From Monocercomonoides exilis (Eukaryota; Preaxostyla; Oxymonadida; Polymastigidae), in assembly GCA_001643675.2 (NCBI GenBank), contig LSRY02000024.1:870001-934000 (forward strand): 64,000 nt of DNA, given 5' to 3'. Below are positions 1-10,739 of the stretch, in pieces. Numbering within the stretch: position 1 is the first letter of the stretch; each line of letters opens with the position of its first letter. The notes below the pieces were generated by a model. That model was not told where the DNA came from, made no database searches, and was given only the letters and a program-made list of their open reading frames with translations. Both the position numbers and the translations under genes were made by a program.

Positions 1-249
1 TCCAAAAGGGAAAGAATTGAACTTGTCAATTCAACTGAATGATTTTCAATAAAAACTGAAAGCATTCCAAAAGAATTTGCTGTTAATCCTCGAATTTTAT
101 TAAGAGGAACGCTTGCCAGACGCATTCCAAGCTGTTGAATAATGTCTTGTTGAATTTTTTCATTATTCTTCTGTGTGATATTAAAGACTGTTTCTTCAAA
201 AAACAATGCTTTTTCGGAAGTGCTTTCAAAATCTTCCTCTTCTTCAGTC
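1..249 (-). CDS. Partial unrecognised exon cut by the left edge
   Basis: The minus strand is open from about 249 to the window edge. It encodes about 80 residues of ordinary composition: an acidic start (EEEDFESTSEKALFF), then a helical stretch containing IQQDIIQQLGMRLASVPLNK. Codon use and complexity look like real protein, unlike the surrounding AT-rich DNA. Just upstream on the same strand is a T-rich tract ending in AG (about 250), so this is probably an internal exon. In the same frame a stop lies about 18 nt upstream of that AG, and no ATG is available. The 3' end lies outside the window. I do not recognise the family. Confidence 0.5.
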
Positions 250-583
250 CTCCAAATAAATAAAATAATTTATGCATTCACAAAAAATGAAAGTCAAACA
301 TTGTATAAATCCACAAGCTGATAGCTTTTAACTTTTCAATTTAATATTGATCATAAATATTATTAAATAACTTATCTGAATGATTTGGTACAAAATTCTT
401 GAGTTTATGAAAAAACAACGATTTGTTCCAAATTCTTTCTACAATCATATCATAAAAAGTGCAGCATTCTCAAGCAAAAATAATTTTGAAAAATCAAAAA
501 ATGAGAAAAAAAAAAGGAAATAAAGAATGGAACAAAATTCATGAAACAAAAAATTTTGTCCCATTTGATTAAAAATTGAGATG
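250..583. other. AT-rich noncoding stretch
   Basis: Mostly A/T with short homopolymers. The part nearest 250 may contain the intron and an earlier exon of the gene at the left edge, but I could not define one. No other feature is visible. Confidence 0.4.
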
Positions 584-791
584 TGGCTGATCCTTCTTGA
601 AATCATACTTTCGTTCTAATTTTTATCGAATTTTTTTTCTCAATAGGATTTTTGTTAAATAATTGTCTCCGCTATAATAACATCATGAACAACGTGTATT
701 AACAATTAAAGATCAAATTTTCGTAATCCCATTGAGACAAAATTTTTGATCAAAACTCGAACGAAAGTATGATTTCAAAAAGGATCAGCCA
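584..791. mobile_element. MITE-like foldback element 1 (about 208 bp)
   Basis: Near-perfect terminal inverted repeats lie at 584-616 and 759-791. Each arm begins TGGCTGATCC and continues through CATACTTTCGTTC, with one or two mismatches. The interior is AT-rich and has no coding capacity. The arms begin like those of the element at 4735-4977 (TGG, then G or C, then TGAT, then TTGAAA), so I infer one non-autonomous DNA transposon family. A target-site duplication is not clear. Confidence 0.7.
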
Positions 792-833
792 TGTAAAAAA
801 CATGCTACACAAAAATATTCGCATAAAAACAAA

Positions 834-903
834 AGAAGAAGAAGAAGAAGAAGAAGAAGAAGAAGAAGAAGAAGAAGAAGAAGAAGAAGAAGAAGAAGAA
901 GAA
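834..903. repeat. (GAA)n microsatellite, about 23 units
   Basis: About 70 nt of uninterrupted GAA, followed by a degenerate GGAAAAGAAGAAGG tail and a poly-A run. It translates as poly-Glu on one strand and poly-Ser on the other, but nothing around it supports a gene. It sits 40 bp outside the MITE at 584-791. Confidence 0.9.
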
Positions 904-1115
904 GGAAAAGAAGAAGGCAAAAAAAAAAAAAAAAAGATAATGAACGAAGAAAGCAGATTAATTTTTAACAAATAGTTATACTCATTTTTCTTAAAAATTT
1001 TTCTTGATAATTTTTTGAATTCAGCTAATCTCCATTTTTTCGTGTCATCAATTTTTTCTTTTGAGATTGTAATTTTTCATTATTCAATGATTGTTATTTG
1101 GTGAAAATCATAACT

Positions 1116-1167
1116 ATAATAGTAACTTTCCTAATAGGCGGACACTTTCCAAAAGGGCGGACAATAA
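1116..1167 (+). repeat. Left terminal inverted repeat of the pogo-like element
   Basis: Contains GGCGGACACTTTCC and, 19 bp further on, a second GGCGGACA. The direct GGCGGACA pair inside the TIR could be a duplicated transposase-binding site (inference). It matches the inverted sequence at 5673-5725. Confidence 0.7.
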
Positions 1168-1594
1168 TTTTAATTGTGGTTCAAGGATTTTTTTATTTTT
1201 AAACTTCTTTTCTCATTTCACGTATTTTTTTCGAATGCAAACACTTATTGATCGAAAAATCAATGGATTGAATAATTTTTGTAAAATTTATTTATTGGAT
1301 AAAAATTTTTCAATGATGGGTTGAATTTATTGAATAAAAGGGATTGATCATTCTTTGTGAGAGATGCTTGAAAAAAATTGTTTGACAAAAAAGTACATAT
1401 TAGATGTGAACTATCAAGCGGCTCAAAATACGGTTATACATATATTCAGTCGGAAAACAGCAGGAAATGTTTACAGTGACAATGAAAGATCTTCACCAAA
1501 AGATTAATTTGATCTTGTGAAAATATAACATGCATCATTATTAATACACTCTCCGAAGAATGATTCTTGCAGAACAATAGCATCGTTCACTCCA

Positions 1595-3220
1595 ATGAAG
1601 AAAACTCGAGTTTACGAAATTTTGAATACACCTGTTTCACAAAAAATAAAGTTAGCTGGAAAACCACCTGCACTTGGAAAGGAAGAAGAGTTGGAATTAG
1701 TTCAATTGTGCATTCAAAATAACAGGGAAGGAAATCCATTTACTCAAAGAACATTTTTGGATTACGTTAATCATCAATTCGAAAAAGATTTAACACACAA
1801 TTACAGTAGAGCATTTCTGAAAAGACATGAGTCTTTGCTAAAGGAACAAATTGCAGTTCCACTTGAATCGAAAAGATATGAAATACTGCAAGAGAAATGA
1901 AATGAATACAAAAACGAATTGAAATTAAAATTAACAAATGTTCGGGCAGAATTAACATTTTGCATGGATGAAACAGGCTGCCAGGAGTTTGTGGACACAA
2001 AGAAAAAAAAAGTCATTTGCCCTCTTGCAATTAAAAATGGTTCGGCAAGGTTTAAAGTTAATCGGGACAACAGATTAGTATCACTGATAGGATGCATCCC
2101 ATCACTTGGTCATTCAGTTATTCCAATGTTATTGGTTAAAAGGCAAACTGTGGACGAAGATCTATTCTGAAAAATGATTTTTGGAGTTGATCTGGAAATG
2201 AGATCTTCTCCAAAGGGTTATGGCACATCAATTGCATTCATTCATTGGCTTTGTGATTGCTTCATTCCTCACATAAACCGTATCAAGATAAATCATGATG
2301 AAAAAACTTTATTACTAGCAGATGGGCACAGCTCTCATACGTCCGAAGATGCAAAAAATATATTAGTTCAAAATAATGTGGAGTTGCTTATCATTCCAGC
2401 TCATTCTTCCCATTTATTGTCACCTTTGGATCTAACCACTTTTTCTTCATTCAAAAAAGAATTAAAACGATTAGCGGCTGAGTTACCACCCACAACACTT
2501 TCAAAATTTGTCGAGAACATCATTAGAAGTTATCAAGTTTCTACTGTTCCTTATCAAAACAGAGCTGGATTTTTGAGGGGTGGGATTTCAATGTTTATTA
2601 AAGATAGTTGCTATTTTTCAAAGCTTGATGAAGATCATATTGACAAGCAAATCTGCCAGATGAATATTGAAAAAATCGAAGATAACAACAACATTAAATT
2701 ACCTTTGAAATTGTCGGGAATTAATTTTGATAATTGGGTTCTGGAGAATTCTGAATTATTGAAAATGAAACTGAAGAAAAAGCGGAAAAGATTGCGCTCA
2801 GATAAAGATGATCTCATCGAATCGGGTTTAAAAAAAGGATGTTATTACTCGAGTTTTCTAATTTCAAGAAGAAGGAAAAGATTAATGACTTCAGAGAAAT
2901 CGAATGAAAAAAAAACAGACACATCATTGTCAAAGAAAAATAGAATAGATATTAAAGATATTTATGAAGACTCCGAAGATAAAGATGAATTATTAGAGAG
3001 GAATGATTTTGAAGAGTCTGAAAAAGAAACATCATCAGATGTATCGTTCGAAGGAGATCACACATTTGCGGCTCAAAAGGAAAATGAGAACAATTCAAAA
3101 CTTCAAAAAGTTGTTTCTATTTACAGAACTAGAAGTTTGAGAGTTATGAAACATTCGAGTATTTACAATGAAAGTGATATTGAAACAGAAAATTCAACAG
3201 AAGAAAGTGTCCGAAAATAA
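1595..3220 (+). pseudogene. DDE_1 (pogo/Tigger-type) transposase, two in-frame TGA stops
   Basis: One continuous frame of about 540 codons is interrupted only by TGA at 1898-1900 and 2168-2170. The N-terminal part resembles a helix-turn-helix region (KPPALGKEEELELVQLC...). The catalytic triad is visible: D125 in FCMDETG, D243 in LLLADGHSSH and D279 in LSPLDLTTFSSFK, followed by RAGFLRGG. These are DDE_1 signatures. A Lys/Glu/Ser-rich C-terminal tail follows the core. Both interruptions are TGA and there is no frameshift, so the copy is recently dead or each TGA replaces a sense codon. TGA is a genuine stop elsewhere in this window (14449-14451), which argues against reassignment. The gene lies inside the TIR-bounded element. 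Confidence 0.8.
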
Positions 3221-5672
3221 AAGAAAAAGAAATGATAAAACAAATCTTGTTTTTTTTGGAACTATTCAAAAGAAAAAGAAAGTTTCATCATTTTTGAAAA
3301 GAACTGAAGAAAAAAGCTCATGAAGAAAAGGTTCAGGGATCGAAACTTGGAATGGAGATATTTAAAAGCAACTTCTTACCGAATAATTTATCTTCCGATC
3401 ATGAAAGTGGTGAATTAATGTGTGTAATCATTTTTATGTATGTTTTGTTTTAACTGAGATGAATCTCTTTCTTTTTTTGTGTAGTTAATATAATGAATTT
3501 CGAAATATTTCAGGTTAGCCTCAATGCTGAATGAAGTGAAATAATCATCGCACAATTTATCATATCGTAAAAACAAATTGTTGATTTTGCAACAATTAAT
3601 ATCCCTTGTATTCAGTTCACTGCAGATTTGAGTTTGACTCAAATATTTCAACATCTTTCACCTTCGATGTTTCGGAGGATTGTATGTGAACAAATGTTTT
3701 GCTTTTCTTTCATTTTAAATAATGCGTTTTTAATAACTTCTCTTTATTGTTATTCATTTATTTATTAATTCAGATCATCTTTTGAAAAGCAATATTTGAA
3801 ACTCATAGCGGAGTGGAATTGTTTGCAACTTGGAAATGAACAATATGTGGATGCATTTTTGTAATTAAGATGATTGAGAAGAAATTTTGTCATTTTTATT
3901 ACAATTTCCAATTACAACTGCAAGGTGTGGAAAATAACTTTTGAATCAATTATTTTTCAATTGTTTGATTATTCGTTGTCGTTTTTTAATTCTCAATCTT
4001 TTTTTATAGAAACACTTGAAAAATTAAACTTTGTGCTGTTTAAATGCTATATCAGTTTATCGTTTACAACAAAAAATCTCTCAATAACAATAACTGATGT
4101 GGAATGGTGAAATGAAAAAGCTATTAATTTTTTTCCATGAAAGTTGAAACATTACTTTCATTTCGTGTACACAGTTTTGAAGTAGAACTTCTATTAATCA
4201 TTTTTATCTTCTTTTCAAATGCTTATTGTTACATCCTCTCTTCAATTTCAAGCCCACTTGCAGTTTGAATAAAAGAACAATGATTTTTTCTCTGAAAGTG
4301 ATGTTTTTTCTCAGAAATGAACGAGTTTGCTATTTTTTATTTTATTTCAACATATTTTGTTATTTTCATCATCATTTTCTTCTCAATATGTTCTATCTCT
4401 TATTTCTCTCCCGTGAATTCAATAGACAGAATGACTCCATAAGTCTCTGAAACTCAATCAATTAATCAACTAATTCACAATTAGAATATGACCGTTCTTA
4501 TTTCCAAAAAGTTTTTTCGATTTCTTCAATGAATAGTTTGTTGTCTGGTCAAATTTCTGGCAGGTGCAAATTTTTTTCTGAAATATTTTCTATTATTTAG
4601 TTTTTTTAACATTTCTATGGTATTTATGATCCTGTCCCATTTAAGATGCAAAACAATTAAAAGCATGCTGTAATCATTCGGAGGCGAATCTTCAATGCTT
4701 TATACAATCTTTCAGTACAATATCACACTTTATATGGGTGATTCTTTTTGAAAAGTCACAAATGTTTAATTTTCAAATAAATCATAATTTACATATTTTG
4801 CTAAATATTTTGTTAACAAATATCAAACTTCACTTAAATGGAATCAATTACTTGATAATGCTATTTCAAACAATATTGAGGAGATTTGTGAGCTGAAACA
4901 GAAATTTGAGCAATAAATGAAATTTTTGATGTATTAGAAAATTAAACATTTGTGATTTTTCAAAAAGAATCACCCATATCACAAATTAACATAGGAAGAT
5001 TTTCATTTTGACCAAAAGAAACATTTCATTTTGTTTGGAGATTATTATGGTGATCAAGACATCCATTCTTCTAAATTGGTGGATTATTTATGTTACGATA
5101 TAATTAGCAAACAAGAGTGTGATTAAAAATATAAGATTTTTATCTATAAGTTTCAAACTTGCAATATCTCTTTATATCATCCAAATCAACATTTGATCGT
5201 GTTAACTTATGAGTGTTCAAAATTCAGCTTCGGTTTAAAACTGTTGAATTTGTTTCATCAAAGCTCACAACAAGCGAAAAGATTTATTTTTGTTATGAAT
5301 TTATATATTGTCACCAGTTTTTATTTTTATTTTTTGGTTAATTGATTTGAATAATTTCAAAAATTGAAATAACAATAATATTTTCAGTTTCTTTTATTTC
5401 CACTCTCATGCCTCGATTTTTTTGTTTTTTTTCAGTTGTTTTTTGTTTTTGACATGTTTTTTCAGAATTATCTAAATTTTTTATCTGTTTTTTTAACTTC
5501 ATTAGCTAATAAAGCGAAAGAACAACAAATTTGCTATAATTCAATCGAAATTATTAAATAAAAGTATCACATAACTTTTCTTTAATTAAAAACAAAATAA
5601 CAAATTATAAAATTATTTGAAAAAAGTTTCATTCTCATTTTTCTATTTCAGATCAATGTTTCCTCAACAAAT
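3221..5672. other. Gene-poor right part of the pogo-like element
   Basis: About 2.4 kb with high A/T and many short T- and A-runs, and no open frame longer than about 80 codons. The first 200 bp after the transposase stop continue its Lys-rich character in another frame (KELKKKAHEEKVQG), possibly a decayed C-terminal tail. A MITE is inserted at 4735-4977. I see no cargo gene. Confidence 0.5.
4735..4977. mobile_element. MITE-like foldback element 2 (243 bp) with TA target duplication
   Basis: Inverted arms of about 43 bp (4735-4777 and 4935-4977) start TGGGTGATTCTTTTTGAAAA and differ by only a few bases. TA flanks both ends (4733-4734 and 4978-4979), the Tc1/mariner-type target duplication. 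The interior is AT-rich and noncoding. It is nested within the pogo-like element, so it is younger than that insertion. Its ends resemble those of the element at 584-791. Confidence 0.8.
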
Positions 5673-5725
5673 ATCATAGTCCACACTTTTGGAAAGTGTC
5701 CGGCCATTTTAAAAGTGGCTATAAT
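5673..5725 (-). repeat. Right terminal inverted repeat of the pogo-like element
   Basis: The reverse complement matches 1116-1167, with a perfect 16-bp core (GGACACTTTCCAAAAG). The second GGCGGACA copy is mutated here to GTGGACT. Confidence 0.7.
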
Positions 5726-6320
5726 ATTATATCCTCATCTGCAGCATAGACAATTCTTCAAAACTTCTTCTCTTATTTTTTTCATATTTAATAATAAAAA
5801 CGATTATCTTTGTCATACCTTTCATGAATATTCTCCTGATATTTCTTTTCAAAAAGACACATTTGTATTAAAAAATAAAAATAAATTATTATTATGGATT
5901 TTGTTTTTGAATTCTTTTTGCATAATAATGATATGCACATTGTGATATGTATTTAGAATAAGTTTGGCACAAAACATAGTTATTTTCTTAAATAAAAAAT
6001 ATTTCACAACAAATATTAGACTTTTGGAAAAAAAAGGAAAATCAACCTTAGGTTCAAACAAATAAATTTATTTTTGAAAAAAAATGATATTTCAACAAAA
6101 ATGTTTGAGATTGCATCAACAGAATTTTATGTGATTTGAAAATGAGAAATTTTCAAGAATTCAGAAAGATTAAACATTTTTGGAGAGCTGTTTGAATTGA
6201 GACCAAATTCCTAATAAATTATTGCTCAATTTTCAATATTTTTAAAAAACAATTTCTCCCAGATTTATTACCATTAAATGAGTTTTTCAAACCTTAATAA
6301 TATTAAACATCAAGATCTCA
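5726..6320. other. AT-rich intergenic spacer upstream of SPB1
   Basis: Strongly AT-rich with only short frames. It presumably contains the SPB1 promoter next to the ATG at 6321. No repeat or RNA gene was recognised. Confidence 0.5.
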
Positions 6321-9300
6321 ATGGGTCACAAACAGAAAAAAACCGCAAAAGGAAGACTTGATAAGTATGAAATCATGAAAACTCACATCAAAGAATGAGC
6401 GCATATTGCTTATCAGGATAGAAATACGAATTTATATTTTCAAAGATAATTAATTAAAATATAGATAATTTTTGCTTTATTTCGTGTTTTTTAATATATT
6501 TGCAAAATATCATCATATCATTTTATTAAACACATTATATAATATTATTTTCTTTGCCATTTCCATTCAAATCTTAAGATTTTACCATCTTGCCAAGGAA
6601 CAAGGATTTCGTTCAAGAGCTGCCTTTAAACTCATTCAATTGAATAGAAAGTACGATTTTCTCAACACAGCTAAGATTGTCATAGATCTTTGTGCGGCAC
6701 CAGGTGGTTGGCTGCAAGTTGCTTCAAAAGCAACTCCACTTGATAGTTTAATCATCGGAATTGATTTAGCCGTTATAAATCCTATTCCAAGATGCATTAC
6801 AATACAGCAAGATATTACTTCGCCACAATGCAGAAATGATATTCGTCGTTACACAAAAGATTTAAAAGCTGATCTTGTTCTTCACGATGGTGCACCAAAT
6901 GTTGGTGCTTCTTGGGTACAAGACGCATTCGTTCAAAACGAGCTTGTGTTGCATTCAATGAAACTAGCTGCAGAATTCTTAAAAAGAGGAGGATGGTTTG
7001 TGACGAAAGTGTTCAGATCTGATCATTATGTTGCCCTTCTCAACGCACTTCGTCCATGGTTCAAGAGCGTCGAAGCAACAAAACCAGTTGCATCTCGAAC
7101 AACATCTGCTGAAATTTTCGTTGTATGTCGTGGATTTAACCCTCCAGTTTCTCCGTCCTCTACAGAATACAAAGCAGCGTTGGACAGTTTAGATCCGTCC
7201 ATCGCGTTTGGAGTCGGAAAAGGAGCAGGCGACTCAACGATTTCTGTGCAGGTGATGAGCGGGATAAACCTCCTGAAGCGGTCTATCACCGGAAAGGAAA
7301 AGCCGCACAGGGGTGGGTATCCCGACGGCATCGTTACGCTGCGGGTGCGGAAGCCCGTGGAGGAGTTTCTGCTGTCCAACGACCCAGGTTCTGTGCTTGG
7401 GGGAGCACACGAGCTGTACTTCTCCACACCAAAAGCTGGCAAAGCCGGGGCAGCTAGGAATGCAGGGGCAGAAGAAGAGTGGGACTCGACAGTGTATGCG
7501 ACGCATCCAGAGACGACGGAGGAGATTAAGGAGTATCTGGGGGATCTGCAAGTGCTCGGGAGGAGAGAGTGGAGGGTGCTGCTGACGTGGCGCAAGAAGA
7601 TGCTGGCAGCTAAAAAACCAGTCAGCAAGAAGGACAAGCAAATGAAGGAGGAAGAAGATGAGGAAGAAGGAGAAGGAGAAGGAGAAGGAGAAGAAGAAAG
7701 CATTGGAGAAGAAGGAAAAGAAGAAATGACAGAAAAGAAGGAGGAAGGTGAAGAAGAAGAAGAAGAAGAAGAAGACTCAGCTGCGGAAGAAGAGCGCGAG
7801 CGAGAAGAGATGAAGCTACGTACTTCCGGGACAGTTTTGGGGCAGATTGAGAAGAAGCGGGAGAAGAAGCGGCGGCAGCGGGAGAGAGAGAGGCAGATGA
7901 AGGCGATGGCGGTGTCGAGTGCGAAAGGGGTGGACAACTGGGGCGCAGAGAGGACAGGAGACGATGGGATGCTCTTCCACTTGGGAGATACAGCTACAGA
8001 GAAGGATCTGAACATGATGGCGGGGATTGAAGGAGAAGGAGATGAAGAGAATGAGGATGAAGATGAAGAAGAAAAAGGTAAATTAAAGGTTAGAAAAGCA
8101 GGAGATGCAGACGAGGAGAACGATCCACAGACGCTAGCAGCGCTGCTTGTGGCGACAGAAGGCAAAGATTTGGATGTGCTGGCAGAAGAGAATGCGCGGC
8201 GAATGGACAGGAAGAACCAGCGGAGGAGACACGACAACGACATTCCGTATGGGACGAGCAAAGACGACGATGGAGAGAGTGCAGAGGACGGGGTGAAGTG
8301 GAAGATGACAAAAGTAGATAAAGAAGGGAAGACAGCAGAGATGCATCCGCTGGAGAAGCTGCAGAGGGGCATAGAACTGGATAAGAAGGAGTACTGGGCA
8401 GCAATGGCAGCAGAGGAAGAGCAGAGGTATCAGCACAAAGTGGCGATGGGCTATGCGAAGACGACGTTTGACTTGGCAGATGTGCAGATGAAGAGGAAGA
8501 AGAAGGAGACGAAACAGCTCGGGTTTGAGATTGTGCCGGCAGCGAAGGAAAGCTTTGGGGCAGAGGGGTTTGGAGGAGGAAGAGGAGGAGAAGGGGCAGG
8601 AGAAGGAGAGCAGGAGAAAGGAAGAATTGACGATGTATCGCTGGCGTTTGAGGAGTTTGGGGACAAAGTGAAGGAGATGGAGAAGATTGTGAGTGTAGAT
8701 GCAGATCCATTGGATGACTTGGAGGAATATTTGGATGCGCTGACAGAGAAGAAGAAGAAAGGGAAAGGAAAGAAAGGAGGAGGAGGAGAAGGGAAGACGG
8801 TGATAGGGAAAGCGGTTGAGAAGATTCTGGAGGAAGATGAAGAAGGAGATGATGAAGAGATCATTAGGATGAATGCAGAGATGCTGAAGAAGAGGAACAG
8901 GGCATTGGGGAAGCTGCAGAATGAGAAGAATGAGAAGAAAGACAAGAAGGATAAGAAAGAAGAGAAAGAGAAAAGCGATAAAGGGAATAAAGAAGAAGGA
9001 GAAGAGGATGAGGAAGATGAGGAAGAAGATGAGGAATATTCTGATTCTGGCAGTGATAGTGAAGAATTTGATGGAGGATTGGATGAAGATGACCTGAATG
9101 CAGAATACGATGCTTTGGTGTCTGAAGAAGAAGAAGAAGAAGAAGGCGGAGAAAGAGAAAGAGGCAATGAAGATGATGAAGATGATGAGGAAGATGAGGA
9201 AGATGAAGAGATAGCAGAACAATTGAGAATAGCACAAAAGGAAAGAGAGAACGAGGCGAAGAAGCAGAAGCTGATGAAAGCGAATCAGTTCTTTGCGAAT

Positions 9301-10443
9301 TCTTTGCTTGATAACATTGTGGGAAGTACACAAGGGAAGAAGGAAGCGAAGGAAAAGAAGAGAAAAGGGAAAGAAGAAGAAGAAGAAGAGGAGGAGGAGG
9401 AAAATGGGAAACAGAAGAAAGGGAAGGGAAACAAAGGTAAAAAGAGAATGGAAGAGAGTGAGGAGGAGGAAGAGGAGGAGGAAGAGGAAGAAGATTATGA
9501 TGATGAGGAGGAAGAAAATGAAGAAGAAGAGGAGGATGATGATGACGATGAACTTGAGCCTCTTGTTATATCGAAGATGGGAAGCACATTTGACGATGAG
9601 GAACGCGAAAGTGACGATGAAGAATTTGAATTGAGCTCATCTGAAGAAGAAGAAGATGATGAAGAAGATGAAGATGAAGAAGAATACGATGAAGAAGAAG
9701 AAGACGAAGACGAAGCAGAAAGAACAGACATTGTAGATGATATTGCCTCTCTCCCAGCATCTCAAAAAGTCTCCAAATTCGATCTCTCTCGCATTGATTC
9801 CGACACCATGGCAAGAATACTGGCACAAGGAGAGATGATGCGTGATGTGCATAAAAGACGTCTTCTTGTGGATGCAGCATACAACAGATGGGCACACAAT
9901 GACGATCCAGATGAAGAAGATCCCCTTGGTGGGCTTCCGAAGTGGTTCCTGGATGATGAAAGAGCACACACAGGGCGAATTGCGCCGATGACGAAGGAGA
10001 AAGCAGAGAAGTACAAAGAGTGGCTGCGGGAGATGAATGAGACGCCCATCAAGAAAGTGGCAGAGGCGAAGGCAAGACGGTACAGAAGGAGCCTGAGGCA
10101 GCTGCAGAAGGCGGATGCGATCGCGGCGAAGGCGATGGACAACGAAGGGCTGACAGAGGCAGAGAGAGGGAGGGAGATGCGGAGGGCGACGAAGCTCGCG
10201 AAGAAGTTTGCGCGGCCGGGGAAGCAGACGATTGTGGGCGGGCCGAATGGAAGAGGGAAGGACAAGAAGAAGAAAGGGGCGGATAAGAGAGGGAAGAAGG
10301 GGAGTGGGATGCATATTGTGGACAGGAGAATGAAGAAGGACAAGAAGCGGACACCAAGGAACTTCAGAGGAAGGAGAATTGCACAAAGAAAAGAAAGAGC
10401 TAAAATGATGAAGTTGCAGAAGAAAAAGAGGAGGAGAGCGTAA
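6321..10443 (+). CDS. SPB1: SPB1-like 27S pre-rRNA 2'-O-methyltransferase (FtsJ family)
   Basis: Exons 6321-6364 and 6579-10443 join to 1302 aa. The first exon (MGHKQKKTAKGRLDK) gives the expected Spb1 N-terminus, and the intron 6365-6578 (GTATGA...TTAAG) leads straight into FYHLAKEQGFRSRAAFK. The FtsJ fold follows: SAM-binding DLCAAPGG at 51-58 and catalytic tetrad K32, D118, K158, E193. Family role: nucleolar methylation of 25S/28S rRNA and 60S subunit maturation. The middle (about 370-1080) is an acidic Glu/Asp/Lys low-complexity region, much expanded and more GC-rich than the flanks. The C-terminal Spb1_C domain is clear: LPKWFLDDE, then PIKKVAEAKARR, then VDRRMKKDKK. Yeast Spb1 is about 840 aa, so roughly 450 residues are insertion. 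Stop is TAA. Confidence 0.93.
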
Positions 10444-10739
10444 CAAATTGTTTGTTTTCTTAAAAAAAGAGGGCAAGTGTGTTCTGAGCAATATGAAATA
10501 GTATTTAAATTTTGAATTTTCTTCACTTCGCTTTTTTCGAATCATTTCACTTTAAAGATAAGAGGAAAAGGTGAATTATGAAATTTTGGGCTTATCATTA
10601 TGTTAATGGATAAGATCAATTGATAATTATCTTTTTTTTCCTTTCATAAAAAAAGTAAATCTTATAAAGGGTTTGTTTTTGTATTTGTTTGAATATCTTT
10701 CATGTGAAAAATGGAAAATTTCTATAAGTTGTTGGACAA

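Larger units (their letters stand above)
1116..5725 (+). mobile_element. Pogo/Tigger-like DNA transposon with long TIRs (about 4.6 kb)
   Basis: Two inverted copies of a roughly 52-bp sequence bound this region: 1116-1167 and the reverse complement of 5673-5725. Their shared core is GGACACTTTCCAAAAG, with about 70-80 percent identity over the rest. Inside, 430 bp from the left end, is a DDE transposase gene with two in-frame stops. The right 2.4 kb is AT-rich, has no recognisable gene and holds a nested MITE (4735-4977). TA dinucleotides lie near both outer edges, as expected for the Tc1/mariner/pogo superfamily, but the exact boundary is uncertain. The element is unusually long for one transposase gene. 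It is probably inactive. Confidence 0.65.

Noticed and set aside
750-975. Poly-Ser (minus) and poly-Glu (plus) frames over the GAA repeat
   Set aside because: They are translations of a pure microsatellite. Flanking codons are AT-rich noise and there is no gene context.
3415-3654. 79-codon minus-strand frame of normal-looking complexity
   Set aside because: No homology recognised and no splice or neighbour support. It lies inside the transposon tail.
6472-6578. Hydrophobic N-terminal leader of SPB1
   Set aside because: It is intron sequence read through from a non-ATG codon; the real N-terminus is the upstream exon.
7026-10545. Several long minus-strand frames rich in Ser, Leu and Phe opposite SPB1
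   Set aside because: They mirror the Glu/Lys/Arg low-complexity codons of SPB1 on the sense strand and show no domain.
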